The translations under genes were made by a program, and so were the position numbers. From NCBI GenBank assembly GCA_003446655.1, contig DMCZ01000013.1, positions 1 to 8,283 of the forward strand: a stretch of 8,283 nucleotides of DNA, read 5' to 3'. This DNA is from Thauera sp. (GTDB taxonomy: Bacteria > Pseudomonadota > Gammaproteobacteria > Burkholderiales > Rhodocyclaceae). The number at the start of each line of letters is the position of its first letter. The stretch's first letter is position 1. The notes under the pieces were generated by a model that worked only from the letters and a program-made list of their open reading frames with translations, had not been told where the DNA came from and did no database searches. This document shows positions 1 to 5,900 of the stretch, piece after piece.

Positions 1-78
1 CCGCCATACGCCACTGAGCCTCGTGCTCGGGAAGGTCGGCGGACGAGGAAGAAGGCAAGCCAGAAGACCGGCCCGATC
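1..78 (+). promoter_or_regulatory. Cobalamin (B12) riboswitch, 3' half, cut by the window start
   Basis: The sequence shows the conserved 3' elements of the cobalamin riboswitch in the right order: CCACTG at 11-16, a small hairpin (GAGC 16-19 with GCTC 25-28), GGGAAGG at 29-35, and the B12 box AAGCCAGAAGACCGGCC at 57-73. The 5' half of the aptamer, including the partner strand of P1 and the L5 loop, must lie upstream, so the fold cannot be checked in full. In this class adenosylcobalamin or a related cobalamin binds the mRNA and lowers expression of downstream genes. Its place directly ahead of a cobalamin synthesis operon fits that role. The exact 3' boundary is approximate. Confidence 0.9.
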
Positions 79-187
79 GAGTTTGGTTGATGTGAGCCCC
101 GGGGTGAGGGTTCGGTCCGACTGGTTTTCCGCCGGCTGCCCGCGTGCGCCGGAAGCTCCAGCCGATTCGTATTGCATGCTTTCGTAC

Positions 188-208
188 GTCTGTGGACTGT
201 CCACGGAC
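188..208 (+). other. Perfect 9-bp leader hairpin
   Basis: Bases 188-196 (GTCTGTGGA) pair with 200-208 (TCCACGGAC) over nine base pairs, one of them a U-G pair, closing a three-base loop CTG. No T tract follows, so it does not look like a terminator. It sits between the riboswitch aptamer and the Shine-Dalgarno stem and may be a structural part of the expression platform. Function is not known from sequence. Confidence 0.55.
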
Positions 209-221
209 CGCGCACGCACGC

Positions 222-271
222 GCTCCCCGCTGCCGTGGCTCCCATCGTTTATCGAAGCTCTCGTGGGGAGT
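222..271 (+). promoter_or_regulatory. Candidate Shine-Dalgarno-sequestering stem
   Basis: The Shine-Dalgarno sequence of the first gene, GGGGAG at 265-270, lies five bases before the ATG at 276. It is exactly complementary to CTCCCC at 223-228. Adding neighbours gives a nine-pair stem, 222-230 with 263-271, including two G-U pairs, around a 32-base loop. A second segment inside the loop, CTCCC at 239-243, could pair with 266-270 instead. The arrangement is what one expects of a translational off-switch tied to the upstream riboswitch. The pairing is seen in sequence; the regulatory meaning is inferred. Confidence 0.6.
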
Positions 272-275
272 CATC

Positions 276-914
276 ATGCATATCGAACCGGGCATTCTTT
301 CCAGCGCCAAAATCGCTGCCGCCAACCTTGCCGCCACCAGTCTGCTTGCCGTTCAGGCACCGCAGCTCATCAAGAAGCCGCAACTCATCCTGCGCACGCT
401 GCTCGCGGCGCTGTTCTTTTCGGTCTTCATGCAAAGCTTCCACATGCCCGCAGGCGCGTCGGAGCTGCACTTCATCGGCGCAATGCCGATCTACCTCACG
501 CTCGGTTTCGTGCCCACGCTGCTTGGCTTCGGGCTGGGCTTGCTGCTTCAGGGCGTGATCTTCGAGCCCGCCGACCTGCTGCACCTGGGCGTGAACATCC
601 TGTCGCTGGCTGTGCCGCTGGTGGCGCTGCACCTCGGCCTCGGGCGCAAGCTCGCGGCCGGCGCCGCCACCGAGGTCAAATCAGTGTTGAAGCTCGATGC
701 CAGCTACTACGCGGGCGTTGCGGCGATGGTCGGCTTCTGGCTGTCGATGGGTCAGGTGGCGACGCCGTTCGCGGAATGGGCGACGTTTGCTGCGGCCTAT
801 CTGCCGGTGGTGCTGATCGAGCCGGTGCTGACAGTGGCGGTGGTCAAGCTGCTGCACTCGCAGGCACATCGTCCGCTGGTGCAACTGTGCTTCGCCGTGC
901 CGGCGCGCGGCTGA
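276..914 (+). CDS. cbiM: CbiM-like cobalt transport permease (ECF transporter substrate-specific component)
   Basis: This 212-residue membrane protein resembles the CbiM/NikM family, the substrate-binding integral membrane components of energy-coupling-factor cobalt or nickel transporters. It keeps the short N-terminus MHIEPG. In the family the Met1 amino group, His2 and a further His bind the metal; His65 in MPAGASELHFIGA looks like that further ligand. GVNILSLAV (105-113) and IEPVLTVAVV (181-190) match later family motifs. Hydrophobic stretches lie near 12-28, 37-55, 68-96, 104-122, 143-160 and 168-193. The start at 276 is chosen because it has the family N-terminus and a good Shine-Dalgarno GGGGAG at 265-270; an in-frame ATG at 144 would add unrelated residues inside the leader. 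It is the first gene after the riboswitch, and its stop overlaps the cbiF start by one base (TGATG). No CbiN, CbiQ or CbiO gene is in the window. The family is likely; the ion and the way transport is energised are uncertain. Confidence 0.8.
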   Translation: MHIEPGILSSAKIAAANLAATSLLAVQAPQLIKKPQLILRTLLAALFFSVFMQSFHMPAGASELHFIGAMPIYLTLGFVPTLLGFGLGLLLQGVIFEPADLLHLGVNILSLAVPLVALHLGLGRKLAAGAATEVKSVLKLDASYYAGVAAMVGFWLSMGQVATPFAEWATFAAAYLPVVLIEPVLTVAVVKLLHSQAHRPLVQLCFAVPARG

Positions 915-1747
915 TGAACGCTGGCAAGGACACCGCCGCCGGCACGGTCTGGTTCGTCGGCGCCGGGCCTGGCGATCCGGACCTCATCACGGTGAAGGGG
1001 CGCCGCCTGCTCGAGCAGGCGGGGGCGATCCTGTTCGCCGGTTCGCTGGTCGACCAGACGGCGACGCATTACGCGCCCAGCGGCTGCGAGATTCGCGACT
1101 CCAAGGACATGACGCTCGAGCAGATGAGCGCCTGGCTGCTCGATGCCTGCGCTCGCCACCGCACCGTGGTGCGTCTGCAGACTGGCGACCCCGGCCTGTA
1201 CGGCGCGCTGGTCGAGATGACGCGCCCGCTCGATGCAGCCGGCATTGACTGGAAGGTCGTGCCGGGCGTGTCCTCGGCGATGGCCTCGGCCGCTGCGGCC
1301 GGCGAAACCCTGACCCTGCCGGAGGTGACGCAGACCGTGATCCTCACCCGCGTCGCTGGCCGCACGCCGATGCCGCCGGGCGAGGACCTGGCGGCGCTCG
1401 CCGCGCACCGCACGACGCTGTGCATCTTCCTGTCGATCACGCTGCTGCACGAGGTACAGCGCGCGCTGCGCGCCGCCGGCTGGCCGGAAGAGGCGCCCAT
1501 CGTGGTGGTGCAGAAGGCAAGCTGGCCGGGGGTGGAGAAGATCGTCCGCGGCACGCTGACCGACATCAAACGCCGCTGCCAGGACGAGAAGATCGCCAGC
1601 CAGGCCATGATCATCGCCAGCCCGGCGCTCGGCGCCCGTCACTGGCCCGACATCGCGCGCTCGAAGCTTTACGACCCGGGCTTCAGCCACCGCTTCCGCA
1701 AGGCCTCTGGGCCTGCGGTCGGCCTGCCCACCGGAGAACCCACATGA
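914..1747 (+). CDS. cbiF: Cobalt-precorrin-4 C11-methyltransferase CbiF (CobM family)
   Basis: This 277-residue cytoplasmic enzyme transfers a methyl group from S-adenosylmethionine to C11 of cobalt-precorrin-4, giving cobalt-precorrin-5A. It has the full tetrapyrrole methylase pattern: VGAGPGDPDLITVKG (15-29), RLQTGDPGLYGALVEM (87-102), VPGVSSAMASAAAAGETLT (116-134) and TQTVILTRVAGRTPMP (139-154). The C-terminal SKLYDPGFSHRFRK (250-263) is typical of CbiF/CobM and separates it from other methylases of the pathway. Length is close to the family norm, with about ten extra residues at the N-terminus and a short Pro/Gly-rich tail. The reading frame is open upstream to position 23, but the ATG at 914 is right: it overlaps the preceding stop as TGATG and gives the normal N-terminus. 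The last four bases overlap cbiX as ATGA. Because cobalt is inserted early by CbiX, the CbiF name is preferred to CobM. Confidence 0.96.
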   Translation: MNAGKDTAAGTVWFVGAGPGDPDLITVKGRRLLEQAGAILFAGSLVDQTATHYAPSGCEIRDSKDMTLEQMSAWLLDACARHRTVVRLQTGDPGLYGALVEMTRPLDAAGIDWKVVPGVSSAMASAAAAGETLTLPEVTQTVILTRVAGRTPMPPGEDLAALAAHRTTLCIFLSITLLHEVQRALRAAGWPEEAPIVVVQKASWPGVEKIVRGTLTDIKRRCQDEKIASQAMIIASPALGARHWPDIARSKLYDPGFSHRFRKASGPAVGLPTGEPT

Positions 1748-2655
1748 ACGACACCGCCATCCTCCTCGTCGGCCACGGCTCGCGCAATCGCGAGGGCAAC
1801 AAGGAGATCCTGCATTTCGCCGCCCAGTGGCGCGACCGCCACCCTGGCTGGCGCATCGAGACCTGCTTCATCGAGCATGCCGAGGTGTTGCTCGACGGGG
1901 GCCTCGATCGTGCCGCGCACGGCGCGCGCCGCGTCGTCACGATTCCCTTCATCCTCAACGCCGCCGGCCACGTCAAGATGGAGCTGCCAGCGGCCATTGA
2001 GCGCGCGCGCCAGCGTCACCCCGGCGTCAGCTTCGCCTGCGCCCGCCACCTCGGCATGGGGCGCGAGATCTTCAGCGTGCTCAAGGGCCAGCTCGATCGC
2101 CTGCTGAAGCAGCTCGACATGCCCGACCCGCAGACCACCGGTGTGGTGCTGCTCGGCCGTGGCTCGTCGGACGCCGGCGCCAATGGCGAACTCGCCAAGA
2201 TGGCGCGCTGGCTGTTCGAGGACGGCGACCACGAACTGGTGGACCTTGCCTTCACCAGCGTCACCTGGCCGCGGCTCGAAACCGTGGTGCAGCGCCAGGC
2301 GCGCTTGGGCATGACGCAGATCTGCATCGTGCCGGTGTATCTCTTCACCGGCGTGCTGATGGACCGCATCAAGGCACAGGTCGAGCGCTTGCAGCGCCAG
2401 TACCCGCACATCGTGTTTGCGCTCGGCACGCATTTCGGCTTCGACAAGGGCATCTTCGAGCTGCTCGACAGCAAGGTGGGCGGGCAGGAACTGCCGGAAG
2501 GCGCGCTGCTGGAGTGCGACGGCTGCAAGTACCGCCTTGCCGCCGAGGCCGAGCACCTGCACGACCACAGCCACACCCATGTGCATCACGCGCACGAGCG
2601 CCACCCGGATCATGGCCACCACCACGATCACGCACATGCACACGCCCACGCCTGA
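1744..2655 (+). CDS. cbiX: Sirohydrochlorin cobaltochelatase CbiX, long form with CxxC and His-rich tail
   Basis: This 303-residue enzyme inserts cobalt into sirohydrochlorin, the entry step of the early-cobalt route. It is a tandem of two chelatase-type halves. The first (about 1-125) has LLVGHGSRNREGN with His11 and NAAGHVKMELP with His76, the two histidines expected at the metal-insertion site. The second half (about 130-250) begins VVLLGRGSSDAGAN, where the histidine is replaced by Arg139, and continues IVPVYLFTGVLMDRI, so it looks structural rather than catalytic. Then comes ECDGCK with Cys258 and Cys261, resembling the MXCXXC iron-sulphur site known in Bacillus long-form CbiX. The last 33 residues contain 17 histidines, alternating mainly with Ala, Asp and Glu, and probably bind or buffer metal. 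The ATG overlaps the cbiF stop as ATGA. A ferrochelatase (SirB-like) role is possible in principle, but context and His tail favour cobalt. Confidence 0.94.
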   Translation: MNDTAILLVGHGSRNREGNKEILHFAAQWRDRHPGWRIETCFIEHAEVLLDGGLDRAAHGARRVVTIPFILNAAGHVKMELPAAIERARQRHPGVSFACARHLGMGREIFSVLKGQLDRLLKQLDMPDPQTTGVVLLGRGSSDAGANGELAKMARWLFEDGDHELVDLAFTSVTWPRLETVVQRQARLGMTQICIVPVYLFTGVLMDRIKAQVERLQRQYPHIVFALGTHFGFDKGIFELLDSKVGGQELPEGALLECDGCKYRLAAEAEHLHDHSHTHVHHAHERHPDHGHHHDHAHAHAHA

Positions 2656-2668
2656 GCCCGGAGCCACG

Positions 2669-3349
2669 ATGAACACCAACACCGTCACCGAACAGCTCAC
2701 CGCCGCCGGCCGCGCGATCGAGCACGACTCGTTTGCCATCATCGACGCCGAGGTCGGTGCGCATGCCTACAACGTCGGCCAGTGGCCGGTGGTGCGGCGC
2801 ATGATCCACGCCAACGCCGACTTCGATTTCAACGGCCTCACCGACTTCCACCCCGATGCGGTGGAGGCCGGTCTCGCCGCCATCCTTCGCGGCGGCACCC
2901 ACATCGTCGCCGACGTCGAAATGATCTGCGTTGGCCTGTCGGCTTCGCGCCTGGCGCACTTCGGCATGCACACCCACCAGTTCATCTCCGACGCCGACGT
3001 CATCGAGCGTGCCCGCGTCGAGAACACCACGCGTGCGGTGCAGGCGATGCGCAAGGCCCACCGCCTCGGCCTGCTCGACGGCGCCATCGTCGGCATTGGC
3101 AATGCACCCACCGCGCTGATCGAGCTGGTGCGGCTGATCCGCGAGGAAGGGGTGCGTCCTGCGCTGGTCGTCGGCATGCCCGTCGGCTTCGTGTCGGCAG
3201 CCGAATCCAAGGACCTGATGGCAGAGCTCAACGACGTGCCGTGGATCGTCATCCGCGGCCGCAAGGGCGGCTCCACCCTGGTGGTGGCGGCGATCCATGC
3301 CCTGCTCGGACTGGCCGAAGCGCGCCAGTTGCAGGCGCTGCAGGGCTGA
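2669..3349 (+). CDS. cbiC: Cobalt-precorrin-8 methylmutase CbiC (CobH family)
   Basis: This 226-residue enzyme moves the methyl group from C11 to C12 of cobalt-precorrin-8, giving cobyrinate, the last corrin ring rearrangement. The catalytic histidine is in VVRRMIHANADFDF, at His47. Other family signatures are VGIGNAPTALIELV (141-154), MPVGFVSAAESKDLM (170-184) and IRGRKGGSTLVVAAIHALLG (195-214). Length is close to or slightly above the usual 210 or so, the extra being at the N-terminus. The ATG at 2669 has GGAG at 2660-2663. A spacer of 13 bases separates it from cbiX, the longest gap between genes here. The frame is open further upstream, but that part lies within the cbiX coding region in another frame and shows no family similarity. 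Confidence 0.96.
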   Translation: MNTNTVTEQLTAAGRAIEHDSFAIIDAEVGAHAYNVGQWPVVRRMIHANADFDFNGLTDFHPDAVEAGLAAILRGGTHIVADVEMICVGLSASRLAHFGMHTHQFISDADVIERARVENTTRAVQAMRKAHRLGLLDGAIVGIGNAPTALIELVRLIREEGVRPALVVGMPVGFVSAAESKDLMAELNDVPWIVIRGRKGGSTLVVAAIHALLGLAEARQLQALQG

Positions 3350-3358
3350 GGACGCACG

Positions 3359-4525
3359 ATGGCGGCGGGACATGCCCTTCCTGACAAGGTGCGCAAGGGC
3401 GATGCCAAACGCGACCGCGGCAATCGCACCGGCTTCTCGACCGGCGCCAACTCGGCCGCGGCCGCGGCAGCGGCGACCCTCGGCCTGGTGCAGGGCGCGG
3501 TGCCAGACGCCGTGGAATGCGTGCTGCCCAACACGATGCGGGTGCATTTCAAGATCACCGACGGCCACATCGAGGGTGACCATGCGCATGCGGTGTCGGT
3601 CAAGGACGCCGGTGACGACCCCGACGCCACCCATGGCGCCCATCTCACCGCCGACGTCTGCCGCATCCGCGGTGGCGGCGGCGAGGTGATCCTCAAGGGC
3701 GGGCCCGGTGTGGGGGTCGTCACCAAGCCGGGGCTTGGCCTGGACGTCGGCGGCCCGGCGATCAACCCGGTGCCACGGCGCAACATCATCGACAACGTGC
3801 GCGCGGCCGGAGCGCCCATCCTCGAGGCCGGCGACAGCCTGGCGGTGACGATCTCGGTGCCCGGCGGCGAAGAGATGGCTAAGAAGACGCTCAACGCCCG
3901 CCTTGGCATCCTCGGTGGCATCAGCATCCTCGGCACCACCGGCATCGTGCGCCCGTATTCGACTGCGGCCTTTCGCGCCAGCGTCGTCCAGGCGGTCGAC
4001 GTCGCTGCCAACCAGGGCCAGACCAGCGTGGTGTTCACCACCGGCGGGCGCACCGAAAAATGCGCGATGCGCGAGTTCCCCCAACTGGACGAGGCCTGCT
4101 TCGTGCAGATGGGCGACTTTGTCAAGGCGGCCTTCACCACCGCGGTGAAGCAGCGCATGCAGCACATCATCGTCGGCGCCATGGTCGGCAAGCTGACCAA
4201 GATCGCCCAGGGCCTGTCGGTGACGCACGCCTGGCGCGAGGAGGTCGACCGCGAGCTGATCGCCGGCGCCGCCGCCGAGGTGGGCGCACCAGCCGACCTG
4301 GTGGCCGAGATCCGCGCCGCCGAAACTGCCCGCTTCGCCGCCGAGCGTCTGGCCGATCTGGGCCTGGCGGTCGCCTTTCACCGCGCCCTGGCCGAGCGCG
4401 CCATCCGCAGCCTGCGCCAACGCTACCCCGGCCCGCACCGGCTTACGGTGCTGGCCTGCAATTTTGAAGGGGTGCCGATCGTCACGGTGGACGAATCGGA
4501 CCTGATGGAGACCTCTCATGCCTGA
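3359..4525 (+). CDS. cbiD: Cobalt-precorrin-5B C1-methyltransferase CbiD
   Basis: This 388-residue enzyme methylates C1 of cobalt-precorrin-5B using S-adenosylmethionine, giving cobalt-precorrin-6A. It is unrelated in fold to the other methylases of the pathway and is a marker of the anaerobic route. Family motifs are present in order: RTGFSTGANSAAAAAAA (23-39), VKDAGDDPDATHGAHLTADV (81-100), GVGVVTKPGLGLDVGGPAIN (117-136), RLGILGGISILGTTGIVRPY (181-200) and VGAMVGKLTKIAQGLSVTHA (272-291). One oddity is the N-terminal glycine-rich loop: many CbiD proteins read TTGSCA or TTGTCA where this one has STGANS, so the usual Cys is replaced by Asn. The ATG follows cbiC after nine bases, with GAGGA at 3348-3352 overlapping the cbiC stop. 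The last eight bases overlap the next gene. Identity is very secure. Confidence 0.97.
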   Translation: MAAGHALPDKVRKGDAKRDRGNRTGFSTGANSAAAAAAATLGLVQGAVPDAVECVLPNTMRVHFKITDGHIEGDHAHAVSVKDAGDDPDATHGAHLTADVCRIRGGGGEVILKGGPGVGVVTKPGLGLDVGGPAINPVPRRNIIDNVRAAGAPILEAGDSLAVTISVPGGEEMAKKTLNARLGILGGISILGTTGIVRPYSTAAFRASVVQAVDVAANQGQTSVVFTTGGRTEKCAMREFPQLDEACFVQMGDFVKAAFTTAVKQRMQHIIVGAMVGKLTKIAQGLSVTHAWREEVDRELIAGAAAEVGAPADLVAEIRAAETARFAAERLADLGLAVAFHRALAERAIRSLRQRYPGPHRLTVLACNFEGVPIVTVDESDLMETSHA

Positions 4526-5900
4526 ATCTATCGCTACCGTCTGCAGCATCATCGGCCTGCTCGACGATGGCTGGGACGGCCTTGGCGCAACAGCCCGCGC
4601 CCACATCGCCCGCGCCACCTGCCTCATCGGTGCCGGCCGCACCCTGGAACTGATTGCGCCGCACGCCCCTGCAGCCCGTGCGCACAACATGGACGGCGCG
4701 CTCACCCGCACACCCGGCTGGGTCGAGGACGCGGCGGCAGCCGGTGGCTACAGCGTGGTGCTCGCCACCGGCGATCCGCTCTGCCACGGCATCGCCCACT
4801 TCCTCGTTGGCAAGCTCGGCGCCGCGCGCGTCGAGGTGCTACCGGCGCCCTCCACGCTGCAGCTTGCCTTCGCCCGCCTGAAAAAGCCGTGGCAGGCGGC
4901 GCGCTTTGCGTCCTGCCATGGTGCGGACGCGGGCGAATGGCAGCCGGATCCGCTGCAGCCCAGCCCGGGGCCGGCGCACGGCCTGTATGGTCTGATGCGC
5001 GCCGTCGCCCAGCACCCGCTGGTTGCCAGTTTCACCAGCCCTGCCAACAGCCCCGACCGCATCGCCCGCGCGCTGCTGGCCGCCGGTTACGGCGCGCCCG
5101 GCGGAGGCGAGGACCTGCGCCTGTCGGTCGTCGCCCGCCTGTGCCTGGCCGATGAAGCGGTGTTCGCCGAGCTGACGCTCGAGGAAGCGGCCGGGGGCAC
5201 CTTCCCCCACCCCAACGTCGTCGTCATCGAGCGTCGGCCGCAGCCGCTCGAGCGCGCCACAGCCGCGGACGAAGCCTTGGCCTCCGTGGCGGCCATTGCG
5301 GCCATTGCGGCCGACGCACCCCGCTTCGGGCTCGACGACCTCGACTACGTCCAGCGCACCCCCGAAAAGGGCCTGATCACCAAGCTCGAAGCACGCGCCG
5401 TCTCCCTCGCCAAACTGGCGCTGCGCAGCGACAGCCGGGTGTGGGACATCGGCGCGGGCTCCGGGTCGGTCGGGCTGGAAGCGAGCCGCATCGCACACGG
5501 CGGCCATGTGTGGGCCATCGAGAAGAACGCCGGCGACGCCGCCAACGCCCGTGCCAATGCCCGCCGCCTGCGCGCCAGCAATTACAGCCTGTTCGAGGGC
5601 AGGGCACCGGCCGGGCTGGATGAATGGCCCGACCCGGATGCCGTCTTCATCGGCGGCTCGGGCGGCGAACTGGCCGAGCTGATCGCCCTCGTGCTGCAGC
5701 GCCTGCAACCCGGTGGCCGTCTGGTGATGAACTTCGTCACCCTGGAAAACCTCGCCACCGCCACCACCGCGCTGGCCGCCGCCGGCGCTGCGTGGGAGGT
5801 GACCATGCTGTCGGCCGCGCGCAGCCAGCCCATCCTCGACATGCACCGGCTCGCTGCGCAGAACCCGGTGTGGATCGTCACCGTCCGCAAGGAGATTTAA
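4518..5900 (+). CDS. cbiET: CbiE-CbiT fusion: cobalt-precorrin-7 C5- and cobalt-precorrin-6B C15-methyltransferase (decarboxylating)
   Basis: This 460-residue protein joins two enzymes, as in CobL of the aerobic route and in CbiET of some anaerobes. Residues 1 to about 240 are the CbiE methylase: IIGLLDDGWDGLGATAR (11-27), LATGDPLCHGI (82-92), APSTLQLAFARLKKPW (110-125), ending in VVVIERRPQPLE. Residues from about 265 on are CbiT, a class I methyltransferase: TPEKGLITKLEARAVSLAKL (281-300), the SAM-binding WDIGAGSGSVGLE (309-321) and DAVFIGGSGGEL (374-385). CbiT methylates C15 and removes the C12 acetate carboxyl group; CbiE methylates C5. The linker (about 245-275) is Ala-rich and contains a small DNA repeat. 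The first CbiE loop reads GLLDDG where CobL-type proteins often have GIGxDG. The ATG overlaps cbiD by eight bases, with GGAG at 4507-4510 seven bases before it. CobL would be the name in the late-cobalt route; cbiD and cbiX argue against that. Confidence 0.95.
   Translation: MPESIATVCSIIGLLDDGWDGLGATARAHIARATCLIGAGRTLELIAPHAPAARAHNMDGALTRTPGWVEDAAAAGGYSVVLATGDPLCHGIAHFLVGKLGAARVEVLPAPSTLQLAFARLKKPWQAARFASCHGADAGEWQPDPLQPSPGPAHGLYGLMRAVAQHPLVASFTSPANSPDRIARALLAAGYGAPGGGEDLRLSVVARLCLADEAVFAELTLEEAAGGTFPHPNVVVIERRPQPLERATAADEALASVAAIAAIAADAPRFGLDDLDYVQRTPEKGLITKLEARAVSLAKLALRSDSRVWDIGAGSGSVGLEASRIAHGGHVWAIEKNAGDAANARANARRLRASNYSLFEGRAPAGLDEWPDPDAVFIGGSGGELAELIALVLQRLQPGGRLVMNFVTLENLATATTALAAAGAAWEVTMLSAARSQPILDMHRLAAQNPVWIVTVRKEI
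5291..5312 (+). repeat. 9-bp tandem repeat in the CbiE-CbiT linker
   Basis: The unit GGCCATTGC occurs at 5291-5299 and again at 5300-5308, followed by a further GGCC. It keeps the reading frame and encodes part of an Ala/Ile run (AAIAAIAA, residues 258-265) between the two enzyme domains. It looks like slippage growth of a flexible linker rather than a regulatory element. Confidence 0.7.

Larger units (their letters stand above)
79..275 (+). other. Untranslated leader / likely riboswitch expression platform
   Basis: This stretch lies between the B12 box and the first start codon and holds no convincing gene. Three possible hairpins are visible. The first is at 126-155 (U126-G134 with C147-G155, one C-C mismatch, loop 135-146). 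The second is a strong one at 188-208. The third is at 222-271 and covers the Shine-Dalgarno sequence. None is followed by a run of T, so an intrinsic terminator is not supported. Control at translation initiation is more likely, as is common for cobalamin riboswitches in Gram-negative bacteria. The role as expression platform is inferred. Confidence 0.6.

Noticed and set aside
188..208. Intrinsic terminator at the leader hairpin
   Set aside because: The stem is strong but no T run follows; the sequence after it is GC-rich.
144..275. Earlier in-frame ATG (144) for the CbiM-like gene
   Set aside because: The added residues do not resemble a transporter, the stretch lies in the structured leader, and the family N-terminus Met-His starts at 276 behind a good ribosome site.
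23..913. Upstream extension of the cbiF reading frame, making a protein of more than 570 residues
   Set aside because: It runs through the riboswitch and the CbiM-like gene, its translation there is Arg/Ala-rich without family similarity, and cbiF has a normal start at 914.
797..1690. Minus-strand frame of 297 codons opposite cbiF
   Set aside because: Same GC-rich shadow effect; Arg/His/Ala-rich translation with no domain or plausible ribosome site.
914..1747. Calling the genes by aerobic-route names (CobM, CobH, CobL, CobI, CobJ)
   Set aside because: The enzyme families are shared, but cbiD, cbiX and cbiG in the same operon mark the early-cobalt, anaerobic-type pathway.
2565..2652. CAC/CAT-rich stretch as a DNA repeat or regulatory element
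   Set aside because: It is simply the coding sequence of the CbiX histidine tail, in frame and without a regular DNA unit.
2369..4711. Very long open frame on the minus strand (780 codons)
   Set aside because: It lies opposite cbiX, cbiC, cbiD and cbiET. Long antisense frames arise readily in GC-rich coding DNA, and the His/Gly/Ala/Asp-rich translation shows no recognisable domain.
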